In this document: one piece after another, positions 1-5,667 of the stretch | Layout: every line of letters begins with the position of its first letter | Numbering within the stretch: position 1 is the first letter of the stretch | Assembly: GCA_027622795.1 (NCBI GenBank) | Contig: JAQBZA010000227.1 | Span: 1-5,667, forward strand | Source of the DNA: Planctomycetota bacterium | GTDB taxonomy: Bacteria > Planctomycetota > Planctomycetia > Pirellulales > UBA1268 | Direction: 5' to 3' | DNA length: 5,667 nt | The notes under the pieces: model-generated | What the model was told of the DNA's origin: nothing | Seen by the model: only the letters and a program-made list of their open reading frames with translations | Databases searched by the model: none | Made by a program: the position numbers and the translations under genes

Positions 1-483
1 GCGGGTGACCTTCAGCCCTGCCGGATTCTCGTGCCGGGCTGCGGTCGGGGGCATGAGGCGGTGGCTCTGGCCAAGGCTGGTTTCGACGTGACAGGCGTTG
101 ACTTCGCGGCCGCTGCGGTGAAGGCCGCTCGTGCCCAACTCGCGAGCGACGATCTGGCTGCGGATATCGTGCATTCAGATCTCTTTGCGTACCGGCCCGA
201 CTTACCGTTCGAGGCGATCTACGAGCAGACCTGCCTTTGTGCATTGCCGCCCGAGCGGTGGGCGGAGTACGAACAGCGGCTGGCCACGTGGCTTATGCCG
301 GGGGGGCGTCTGTTCACCGCTTTCATGCAGACGGACTCGACCGACGGCCCACCCTTCGCCTGCCGCCCCGAAGCGATGCGAGACTTGTTTGCCGCTCATC
401 GCTGGGAGTGGCCAGATCGGCTTGAGCCCGAAGAGCACCCCACCGGGCTCGTAGAACTGACGGGCGTACTGCGGCGACGGTGA
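1..483 (+). CDS. TPMT-family SAM-dependent methyltransferase, 5'-partial
   Basis: The frame is open from base 1 to a TGA at 481-483, giving 160 residues with the N-terminus cut off by the window edge. It has a class I Rossmann methyltransferase core: glycine-rich motif I PGCGRGHE at visible residues 12-19, then TGVDFA, whose Asp34 is the expected ribose-binding acidic residue at the end of beta-strand 2. The segment YEQTCLCALPPERW and the later MPGGRLF, followed by GPPFACRPEAMRDLF, are typical of the thiopurine S-methyltransferase (TPMT) family. Members usually have about 200 residues, so roughly 40 N-terminal residues should lie upstream. The ATG-free stretch before GTG 31 is coding, so a start at 31 would remove half of the SAM-binding fold and is not credible. 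The protein is expected to be cytoplasmic and to methylate a small thiol, selenium/tellurium or similar nucleophile. The true substrate cannot be read from sequence. The family call is firm; the substrate is unknown. Confidence 0.88.
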   Translation, partial: AGDLQPCRILVPGCGRGHEAVALAKAGFDVTGVDFAAAAVKAARAQLASDDLAADIVHSDLFAYRPDLPFEAIYEQTCLCALPPERWAEYEQRLATWLMPGGRLFTAFMQTDSTDGPPFACRPEAMRDLFAAHRWEWPDRLEPEEHPTGLVELTGVLRRR

Positions 484-779
484 GTAGCTCCATCACGCCG
501 ACCACACTCGCTGCGTCGATTGGGCTGAAGGCGAGCGGGTCCTGAACGAGATCATCTACGAGTGCCAGCGAAGCCTTGAGGGAAGTGCCAACGCCAAGAT
601 CGATCAGGAGGCGGGGGCGAGGGGATCGGGTTGAGGGAGTGATGGGCCGGGCTGGTTTTCATGACCGCAGATACGATGGAGCCAAATGTGTAGAGTGTCT
701 GCCTCATAGAGTCGCCACATTGGCTCAATTTCTTACCATGCGGAATTGTCTTCAGAGCATCCCTAAAGGAATGTACAAA
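484..779. other. Intergenic region without a convincing gene
   Basis: These roughly 300 bases separate the methyltransferase from the protease. The left half is GC-rich and holds a 48-codon open stretch (488-634, + strand) with no ATG, GTG or TTG start. Its product reads partly protein-like (contains ERVLNEIIYECQRSLEG) but I do not recognise it. The right half, from about 655, is more AT-rich and should contain the protease promoter, although I found no convincing -35/-10 pair. The protease frame is open back to 576, but the residues encoded before 738 look neither like a signal peptide nor like any part of the protease family. Confidence 0.5.
765..770 (+). promoter_or_regulatory. Ribosome binding site for the StcE-like protease
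   Basis: AAAGGA is a good Shine-Dalgarno core. It lies 9 bases before the ATG at 780 but directly abuts the ATG at 771, so it favours 780 as the start. The in-frame ATGs at 738 and 771 remain alternatives and change only the length of the signal-peptide n-region. Confidence 0.5.
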
Positions 780-3137
780 ATGCTTTTTGTGAACGTTGTT
801 CGAACGCTGCTGGCGGGTGTGCTCTGGGCTGTTCTTTCCGACGCCCTTTCAGCGGACAACACGCTGGTGTTCAACACGACCGCGCCGACCAACGATCTGC
901 AGGGTTCGCTGGAGGCGCAGGTGCTGTTTGCCCAAAGTCAGATCGTGCCTGCACGACTTCGTGAGGGGGATCACCAACCGCACCTGATCGGGCATCGCAC
1001 ATGCCTGGTAATGGTGCGGCCGGTCAAGGCCGACGACGTCACACCGATGCAGGTGGCCGCAGTCGACAAAAACGGGAAAACTCTCGGCATCCTCGATCTT
1101 GACCCACCGGCAAAACTCCCCAAGACGACCTACTTTCTCGATGGGCTGCCGCAGGGGCCGATCGATTTTGATCCGCCAACCGGCGCTACCGGGGTCGTTG
1201 CGGGGAGTGATGACCTCAAGAAGGTGAGCAAGCCGGGCGAGACGTTTCTTGCTGAGTTGCTAAAGAAGAATGCATTGGTGGAAATCCACACCGCTGACGG
1301 CCAGTGGGTCCGCGATGTGTACCTGCCAGAAGACAATTATCTCGACGTGAAGATGGTCCGTGTCTCTTCGAATGCCGGGTACGCATCAACCATCCACTAC
1401 AGCGGTCGCACCGCAGTCATCGCCCGCGGCCAAACCCTCCAGTTTAAGGCCGCGGGTGGCCAGTGGATTCTGGAGAGCGAACTCGAAAATCAGCGTCTCG
1501 TCTATGCATCGGCAACGTGGAGTGGCGTGTTGCCCGCAGACTGGATCGTCCCCGGGCTCAACCTGTGGTTTCGACAGGGAAATCTCCGTGGCCAGTTGAT
1601 TGACCTGACGATCGGCGCCCCTGGCGAACTCCTTCTGCATACCATCGATCTTGGCATGCTCGTCCCGCCGCGTGGTCAGTTCAAGTTTGCAAGCGATCCG
1701 ACCGCGCATCGGGAATACTTCCAGACTGTGCCAACCAGCCGCATGATCGTCAGTCAGTACGCGCCGGTGTTTCTCCGTCAGGTGATGCTGCCCAATGGCA
1801 CGCTGCTCGTCGATCAAGATCCGGACACCGGGGGCTGGCATAACGGCACGATGCGTCAGCACATCGGCAAGGAATTGATTTCGCACGGCATCGACAACGC
1901 CAACTACGGCATCCACAGCACGGCGGGTGAAGGGGAAGGCAGCCATCCATACCTGGTTGCTCAACTGACGGCACACAACAGTTCCGGCAGATACTCTAAC
2001 GGCATCGTGACGCACGGGGGTTCGGGCGGCGGCGGCATCGTGACGCTCGATAACACGCTGGGCAATGAATTCAGCCACGAGGTAGGCCACAACTACGGAC
2101 TCGGCCACTACGTGGGGGGCTTTCTTGGTTCGGTGCACCGCGGCGCCAACGAGGTCAATTCGACGTGGGGCTGGGACGCCGACAAGAACCGCTTCCTCCC
2201 CAATTTTTCACCGACCCGCAGCGGCAAAGACACCTGCGTGAATGACCAGTGCCAGAGTCCGTTTCACGGCCGTTCGTTTGGGCTCGATGCGATGGCAGGC
2301 GGTGCGCCGCTCTCAAGCGCGAATCGCTTCACCTTGTATACGCCGTACTCGGCAACGATCATCCAAGCCTTCTTTGAAGATAAAGCGGTGTTTGACGCTG
2401 ACTCGCCCACCGGCTTTCGAAAGTGGGATGCCAGTACCAAGTCGATGGAACCGTACCGCCACTCCATCGATCGGAGTGAAAAAATCGATGCCCCAATCGA
2501 TGATCTCACGTCGCAAACATTGGCATCTTTGCTGGCTGAATACGATCTCGTGCGGGTGATGATGCAGGATGGAAAATGGACAAAAAATGTGGAAGTGCCT
2601 CCTGCTTCTCCTGTCAATCGTGGACGCACCGTGGCCCTTGACCAAGCCGCGACATATGACAGCTTCCTTACCATCAATGGAGGGCAGATCAAAATGCCCC
2701 GTGGCTTCAAAGGAAGCTACACGTCTGACGGGAAGCGTTGGCGAGAAGGGGAAGCTGAGCACCACCAGATCGAGCGCAAGCCACAGGCTTTCGGCATCCC
2801 GGTCACAACACTGGTCGGCTACTACGATCCACAGAACGAATTGGTCAGCTACATCTTTCCCGCGCTCCATGGTGCATACGGCTTCACCTACGCCGACGAT
2901 CATGATCGCGTGACTGATCAAGACTGCTACCTGCTGGTCGAGACCAGCGAGGGACCTCTTCGTTTTCGCTTGGCCAACCATCGCATCAGTCCGAACGTGA
3001 TGAACAAGTTTCATGTCAACATCCCTGAGTCAAGTGAGCCGAGCAGCGTGTCGGTCGTGTGCCGGGGAAAAGTTGCCGACAAAAAAGTGATCGCTCGTGT
3101 GACCGAGCCACTCACCTATACAGTTCACGGCGAGTAA
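780..3137 (+). CDS. stcE: Secreted StcE-like zinc metalloprotease (peptidase family M66), C-terminally short
   Basis: Product of 785 residues. Residues 1-25 form a Sec-type signal peptide: Arg8, a hydrophobic core LLAGVLWAVL, and a likely cut after LSA25. The mature N-terminus (FNTTAPTNDLQGSL, then FAQSQ) matches the start of mature StcE of E. coli O157 as I remember it. The metzincin zinc site HEVGHNYGLGH is at 433-443 (zinc ligands His433, His437, His443; catalytic Glu434), after a glycine-rich run at 413-419. DAMAGG with Met505 is the likely Met-turn. Cys486/Cys491 and Cys716/Cys761 sit where StcE has cysteines and probably form disulfides. The homology continues to LTYTV at the very end. 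StcE proteins cleave densely O-glycosylated mucin-like proteins, and Vibrio TagA belongs to the same group. StcE has 898 residues; this one ends about 100 residues sooner, lacking the C-terminal mucin-binding module. All expected catalytic residues are present, so an active exported enzyme is likely. Base composition is lower in GC than the genes to its right, and transfer from a gammaproteobacterium is a reasonable inference. The start at 780 was chosen for its ribosome binding site. Confidence 0.93.
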   Translation: MLFVNVVRTLLAGVLWAVLSDALSADNTLVFNTTAPTNDLQGSLEAQVLFAQSQIVPARLREGDHQPHLIGHRTCLVMVRPVKADDVTPMQVAAVDKNGKTLGILDLDPPAKLPKTTYFLDGLPQGPIDFDPPTGATGVVAGSDDLKKVSKPGETFLAELLKKNALVEIHTADGQWVRDVYLPEDNYLDVKMVRVSSNAGYASTIHYSGRTAVIARGQTLQFKAAGGQWILESELENQRLVYASATWSGVLPADWIVPGLNLWFRQGNLRGQLIDLTIGAPGELLLHTIDLGMLVPPRGQFKFASDPTAHREYFQTVPTSRMIVSQYAPVFLRQVMLPNGTLLVDQDPDTGGWHNGTMRQHIGKELISHGIDNANYGIHSTAGEGEGSHPYLVAQLTAHNSSGRYSNGIVTHGGSGGGGIVTLDNTLGNEFSHEVGHNYGLGHYVGGFLGSVHRGANEVNSTWGWDADKNRFLPNFSPTRSGKDTCVNDQCQSPFHGRSFGLDAMAGGAPLSSANRFTLYTPYSATIIQAFFEDKAVFDADSPTGFRKWDASTKSMEPYRHSIDRSEKIDAPIDDLTSQTLASLLAEYDLVRVMMQDGKWTKNVEVPPASPVNRGRTVALDQAATYDSFLTINGGQIKMPRGFKGSYTSDGKRWREGEAEHHQIERKPQAFGIPVTTLVGYYDPQNELVSYIFPALHGAYGFTYADDHDRVTDQDCYLLVETSEGPLRFRLANHRISPNVMNKFHVNIPESSEPSSVSVVCRGKVADKKVIARVTEPLTYTVHGE

Positions 3138-3186
3138 CCCGCACGTGTTGGTCAAAACCCCAATCACCCCAGATGGATCACGGAAC

Positions 3187-3213
3187 CTGTGAGACGGCAG
3201 TGCCATCTCACAG
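3187..3213 (+). terminator. Hairpin downstream of the protease gene, possible terminator
   Basis: CTGTGAGA (3187-3194) pairs perfectly with TCTCACAG (3206-3213). Inside, after one C/A mismatch, GGC (3196-3198) pairs with GCC (3202-3204) around an AGT loop. It begins 50 bases after the protease stop and ends 34 bases before the next start. No T-run follows, so it is not a canonical intrinsic terminator. It could instead protect the 3' end of the transcript or act on the downstream gene's leader. Confidence 0.45.
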
Positions 3214-3236
3214 CGGGCCACGTCGACGGCACCACC

Positions 3237-3240
3237 GAGG
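3237..3240 (+). promoter_or_regulatory. Ribosome binding site for the zinc-ribbon protein
   Basis: GAGG is followed by a 7-base spacer and then the ATG at 3248. This fixes the start there, although the frame stays open upstream to an ATG at 3059 inside the protease gene. Confidence 0.5.
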
Positions 3241-3247
3241 TTTTCCA

Positions 3248-3499
3248 ATGAGCCCCCTTGAGGATGACGACGACGACCACTGGGATGACGACGAACTTGA
3301 CGAGGGTGATGACTCAGGCGACGAGCCGACGCTGCCCTGCCCCTACTGCGGCGAAGAAATGCTCGAGGACTCGCCACGATGCCCCTCCTGCGGGCAATAC
3401 ATCTCCGCCGAGGATCAGCCCGGCCCCCGCCGGCCGCTGTGGGTGATCGCCACGGCCCTGCTCTGTCTGGCAATCGCCCTGTGGTGGGTTTTCGCGTAG
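3248..3499 (+). CDS. Small acidic zinc-ribbon protein with one C-terminal membrane helix
   Basis: Product of 83 residues in three parts. Residues 5-26 are strongly acidic, with 16 of 22 being Asp or Glu. Residues 31-48 form a zinc ribbon with two knuckles, CPYC (31-34) and CPSC (45-48), spaced closely as in short rubredoxin-like or zinc-ribbon modules. Residues 64-82 are a hydrophobic helix ending at the C-terminus, preceded by Arg61-Arg62. With no signal peptide and arginines before the helix, the positive-inside rule puts the acidic and zinc-binding parts in the cytoplasm as a tail-anchored protein. From memory, short proteins of this design are common and uncharacterised in Planctomycetota, which makes it a useful lineage marker. 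No function can be assigned; metal binding or a protein-protein contact at the membrane is the limit of inference. The start is supported by GAGG at 7 bases. It lies 110 bases after the protease gene, behind a hairpin, so it is probably transcribed separately. Confidence 0.82.
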   Translation: MSPLEDDDDDHWDDDELDEGDDSGDEPTLPCPYCGEEMLEDSPRCPSCGQYISAEDQPGPRRPLWVIATALLCLAIALWWVFA

Positions 3500-3555
3500 C
3501 GGCTGGCAACGTAGGACAAGAACGGGCGACCACTGTCGGATCGACCGACCCACGG

Positions 3556-3584
3556 TTGTGACGGAGTTTTGGCCGTCCTATGAT
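3556..3584 (+). promoter_or_regulatory. Sigma70-like promoter for the SDR-acyltransferase pair
   Basis: TTGTGA (3556-3561; 4 of 6 matches to the -35 consensus) and TATGAT (3579-3584; 5 of 6 to the -10 consensus) are separated by exactly 17 bases. Transcription would begin near 3591, about 40 bases before the GTG at 3630. That fits 3630 as the start and argues against the in-frame GTG at 3558, which lies inside the -35 box. Planctomycete promoters are poorly characterised, so this rests on E. coli consensus. Confidence 0.45.
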
Positions 3585-3629
3585 CCCAGCTCCTTTTCGT
3601 CATCCCACGCCCCCTGCGAGTCTGTCATC

Positions 3630-4421
3630 GTGTTGAAGGTGTATGCCGATCGCTGGGGACTGGTGACGGGCGCCTCGTCCGGAATCGGCGCCGAGTTTGC
3701 CCGACAGCTGGCGGCTCGGGGCATGCATCTGGTGCTGGTGGCCCGTCGTGAAGATCGTCTGCAGACGCTGGCGCGGGAGCTCGAGGCGGCCCATGGCATC
3801 CGCTGCGAAATTGTTCCCGCCGACCTGTCCCAGCCGCATGCGGGCCGACAGCTGCTCGCCGAGGTGTCCCGTCGTGGAATTGTCGTGGAGCTGCTCGTCA
3901 ATAACGCCGGGCTGGGCATGGTGTCGTCGGTGCAGAAGACCGACCTCGGGCGGGCGATGGAGTTGATTCAGGTCAACGTCATGGGCCTGACCGAGCTGAC
4001 GCTGTTGATGGCCAAAGAGATGGCGGACCGCGGGCACGGCGGAATCATCAACATCGGCTCGATCGTTTCGTTTCAGCCCGTCGGCTACATGGGAGTCTAT
4101 GCGGCAAGCAAGGCGTATGTGCTGCACTTCAGCGAGGCACTGTGGGCGGAGATGCGGAGCCATGGTGTCACGGTGACGACGCTCTGCCCGGGAACGACAC
4201 GGACCGAGTTCTTTGACACGTCGGGGGTTCCCGGTTGGGCTGAGAAGAACCGCGGGGCAGATGTGGCGTCGGTGGTTCGTGCGGGGCTCAAGGCATTCGA
4301 CGCCGGTCGGCAATATGTGGTCGCGGGCTGGGCCAACTACCTCGTGTCCCTCGCCGCGCGGCTCGCCACCCGGGCGACGGTTGTCAAATCGAGCATGGGC
4401 ATCTTCCGCAACCATGGCTAA
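3630..4421 (+). CDS. Classical short-chain dehydrogenase/reductase (SDR)
   Basis: Product of 263 residues, the normal size for a classical SDR, with a Rossmann fold and all family motifs. The cofactor loop TGASSGIG is at 13-20 and ADL at 64-66, with Asp65 contacting adenine. NNAG is at 91-94. The catalytic tetrad is Asn116, Ser144, Tyr157 and Lys161 (YAASK), and CPG follows. Arg39-Arg40 just after beta-strand 2 suggests NADP(H) rather than NAD(H). It should be a cytoplasmic oxidoreductase acting on a carbonyl/alcohol pair; the substrate is unknown. The C-terminal LAARLATRATVVKSSMGIF resembles the amphipathic tail of SDRs often labelled DltE-like or YqjQ-like. Start choice: GTG 3630 gives an N-terminus MLKVYADRW, which fits the family; TTG 3633 is nearly equivalent. 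The frame is open to GTG 3558, but those 24 extra residues are Ser/Pro-rich and overlap the promoter. No clear Shine-Dalgarno sequence is visible. Its last 8 bases overlap the acyltransferase start, implying co-transcription and translational coupling. Confidence 0.92.
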   Translation: MLKVYADRWGLVTGASSGIGAEFARQLAARGMHLVLVARREDRLQTLARELEAAHGIRCEIVPADLSQPHAGRQLLAEVSRRGIVVELLVNNAGLGMVSSVQKTDLGRAMELIQVNVMGLTELTLLMAKEMADRGHGGIINIGSIVSFQPVGYMGVYAASKAYVLHFSEALWAEMRSHGVTVTTLCPGTTRTEFFDTSGVPGWAEKNRGADVASVVRAGLKAFDAGRQYVVAGWANYLVSLAARLATRATVVKSSMGIFRNHG

Positions 4422-5667
4422 TCCTCCGGCAACGCGTCGTACCGATCTCGATGGCCTCCGCAGCTTTGCGATGCTGCTCGGCGTCGCCCTGCATGCGGCG
4501 ATGAGTTTTGTGACGTTTCCCTGGCCTGTGCGGGACACCGAGCGGAGCGATGTGCTTCTCCTGCTGATCGGAGCTGTCCATGGCTTCCGGATGCCGCTCT
4601 TCTTTCTGTTGAGCGGCTATTTCACGATGCTCGTCTACAGCCGCCGCGGGCTCATGAGCCTCCTGGAGCAGCGGTTCACGCGAATCTTCCTGCCGCTGGT
4701 GTTTGCCCTCATCACGATCGTGCCGCTCGACAAGGTGATCGACGCCTACGCCCTGCGAACAAATCGGCCGGAGCCCGCCCTGAGCGACATACTCGTGGGC
4801 GATGAGGCCGCAGTTCGCCGCCAGCTCACCGCTCCCGGTGGAGCCGACCGAAGAGACGCCTTCTGGGGCCTCACTCCCCTGGCGTGGGCCACGATGCGGG
4901 GCGACCCGGAAATCGTGGCAGCGGTCCTTGACGCGGGCGGCACCCCCGACGAGCGCGATCGCAGCGGCAACACGCTGCTCCATCACGCCGCGTATTTCGG
5001 CCGGGATGCGGTGGCGAAGCTCCTCACGGAGCGGGGAGCAGACCCAACCGCCGTGAACGCGGTCGGTCGCATGCCGGCGGCGATGCTGAGCCTGCCGGCC
5101 GATATCGCGAGCGAGTTTGCACCGCTCACGGGCATGAATCCGGTTGCTGTTGACGAGATTCTCGCCGGTCGGGAGCGACTCCGTGGCCTCCTCCCCACAG
5201 GGCCGAATCCGCAGGCCACGCTCGGCGGGCCGCTCGATCGGGCGACGCTCGCCTGGTCGGAGATCCTGTCGGCGAACTGGCTCCGCCTCCGCAGCGGTTC
5301 ATGGTCGTTGCATCTCGTGCAGACGAATATCTTTCATCACCTCTGGTTTCTCTGGTTCCTCTGCTGGCTCGTGGATGCGTTTGCGATCCTCGCCCTGGCG
5401 GGCCTCCTGCCGACGGGCCGCGGCCGCTGGTGGCTCGTGGCAGCCTCGTGCCTGCCGCAGTTGGTGATGGGGATGTTGATGGCGGCGAGCTACGGCCCCG
5501 ACTCGTCGTTCGGAATCCTGCCGCGGCCGCACCTGCTCGTGTTCTACGCCTGCTTCTATTTTTTTGGCGTGGCCACCTTCGCCGCCTCAGGCCTCGACAC
5601 GCAGCTGGGCCGCCACTGGAAGCTGCTCCTGCCGACGGCAATCGTGCTCTTCGTGGCTGGCATCGCG
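4414..5667 (+). CDS. Membrane acyltransferase (family 3, OpgC/OafA-like) with an inserted ankyrin domain, 3'-partial
   Basis: The frame is open for 418 codons from ATG 4414 to the right edge without a stop. The N-terminus RRTDLDGLRSFAMLLGVALH has the Arg16-X10-His27 motif of acyltransferase family 3, membrane proteins that transfer acetyl, succinyl or other acyl groups to glycans and lipids. Hydrophobic helices lie at about 17-35, 47-75 and 91-105. HHLWFLWFL (308-316) and GPDSSFGILPRPHLL (361-375) resemble OpgC (MdoC), the periplasmic-glucan succinyltransferase. Between helix 3 and HHLWFL, about 200 residues are inserted where, as I recall, the family has a shorter loop. They contain two full 33-residue ankyrin repeats (152-184, 185-217) with degenerate flanking repeats. 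By the positive-inside rule (basic N-terminus and basic loop 77-90 inside), this domain would face the periplasm. The gene overlaps the SDR stop by 8 bases (ATGGCTAA) and has no visible ribosome binding site, consistent with translational coupling. TTG 4381 is a weaker alternative start. The substrate is unknown. Confidence 0.85.
   Translation, partial: MANPPATRRTDLDGLRSFAMLLGVALHAAMSFVTFPWPVRDTERSDVLLLLIGAVHGFRMPLFFLLSGYFTMLVYSRRGLMSLLEQRFTRIFLPLVFALITIVPLDKVIDAYALRTNRPEPALSDILVGDEAAVRRQLTAPGGADRRDAFWGLTPLAWATMRGDPEIVAAVLDAGGTPDERDRSGNTLLHHAAYFGRDAVAKLLTERGADPTAVNAVGRMPAAMLSLPADIASEFAPLTGMNPVAVDEILAGRERLRGLLPTGPNPQATLGGPLDRATLAWSEILSANWLRLRSGSWSLHLVQTNIFHHLWFLWFLCWLVDAFAILALAGLLPTGRGRWWLVAASCLPQLVMGMLMAASYGPDSSFGILPRPHLLVFYACFYFFGVATFAASGLDTQLGRHWKLLLPTAIVLFVAGIA
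4867..5064 (+). repeat. Two tandem ankyrin-repeat units within the acyltransferase
   Basis: The first unit begins GLTPLAWATMRGDPEIVAAVL and the second GNTLLHHAAYFGRDAVAKLL; each is exactly 33 codons. Both follow the ankyrin pattern G-x-T-x-L-x-x-A-x-x-x-G, with LL/VL closing helix 2 and a GADP-like turn (GGTP, GADP). A partial cap unit precedes them (about 4777-4866, containing GDEAAVRRQL), and a decayed one follows (GRMPAAML, from 5065). Similarity is at protein level; the DNA copies are not identical, so this is not a recent duplication. Confidence 0.8.

Noticed and set aside
472..500. Inverted repeat CGGCG/CGCCG around the methyltransferase stop
   Set aside because: The arms are short, alternative pairings compete, and no T-run follows; not distinguishable from GC-rich background.
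720..748. Possible -35 box TTGGCT before the protease gene
   Set aside because: At 17 bases downstream there is only GAATTG, a poor -10 match, so no promoter is called.
576..779. Extension of the protease by up to 68 residues to an upstream ATG
   Set aside because: The added residues are Arg-rich, unlike the family, and would bury the signal peptide. The AAAGGA site favours 780.
1386..2138. Antisense open frame of 250 codons inside the protease gene
   Set aside because: It overlaps the catalytic region of a clearly real + strand gene, and its translation shows no family resemblance.
3535..3549. Small hairpin GTCGG-ATCGA-CCGAC after the zinc-ribbon gene
   Set aside because: Five base pairs with no T-run is within chance for GC-rich DNA; too weak to call a terminator.
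3600..4538. Long antisense open frame (312 codons) opposite the SDR and acyltransferase start
   Set aside because: It mirrors the GC-rich codon structure of the SDR, whose motifs are complete on the + strand. The antisense product has no recognisable domain and is rich in Arg and His.
4384..4986. Antisense open frame of 200 codons opposite the acyltransferase
   Set aside because: The + strand frame carries the R-X10-H motif, hydrophobic helices and ankyrin repeats; the antisense product is low-complexity Glu/His/Arg-rich.

Overview
The window is GC-rich bacterial DNA with five protein-coding genes, all on the + strand. The best lineage clue is the small gene at 3248-3499. It encodes an acidic N-terminus, a CPxC...CPxC zinc ribbon and one C-terminal membrane helix, an architecture I associate from memory with Planctomycetota, especially Pirellula-like lineages. 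The assignment is inference: there is no rRNA or other marker gene here.

Layout. (1) 1-483: the 3' part of a TPMT-type SAM-dependent methyltransferase. (2) 484-779: about 300 bases with no convincing gene, more AT-rich towards its right end. (3) 780-3137: a complete secreted zinc metalloprotease of peptidase family M66. It resembles the mucin-cleaving StcE/TagA proteases of Gammaproteobacteria along nearly its whole length, but stops about 100 residues early, where the C-terminal mucin-binding module of StcE would begin. (4) 3187-3213: a strong hairpin after the protease gene. (5) 3248-3499: the zinc-ribbon membrane protein. (6) 3556-3584: a sigma70-like promoter. (7) 3630-4421: a classical short-chain dehydrogenase/reductase. 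(8) 4414 to the right edge: an OpgC/OafA-like membrane acyltransferase (acyltransferase family 3), overlapping the dehydrogenase stop by 8 bases and open at the window end. It carries ankyrin repeats in the loop after its third membrane helix.

How the genes fit together. Only the dehydrogenase and acyltransferase look like an operon (overlapping genes behind one promoter). They may modify a lipid or envelope glycan, but the substrate is not visible. The methyltransferase, protease and zinc-ribbon protein look like separate units. The protease appears foreign: it is close to gammaproteobacterial proteins, visibly less GC-rich than the genes to its right, and flanked by unrelated housekeeping-type genes.

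The points most worth following are the StcE-like protease in this setting, its missing C-terminal module, and the acyltransferase-ankyrin architecture. I saw no tRNA, rRNA, CRISPR array, insertion sequence or attachment site.
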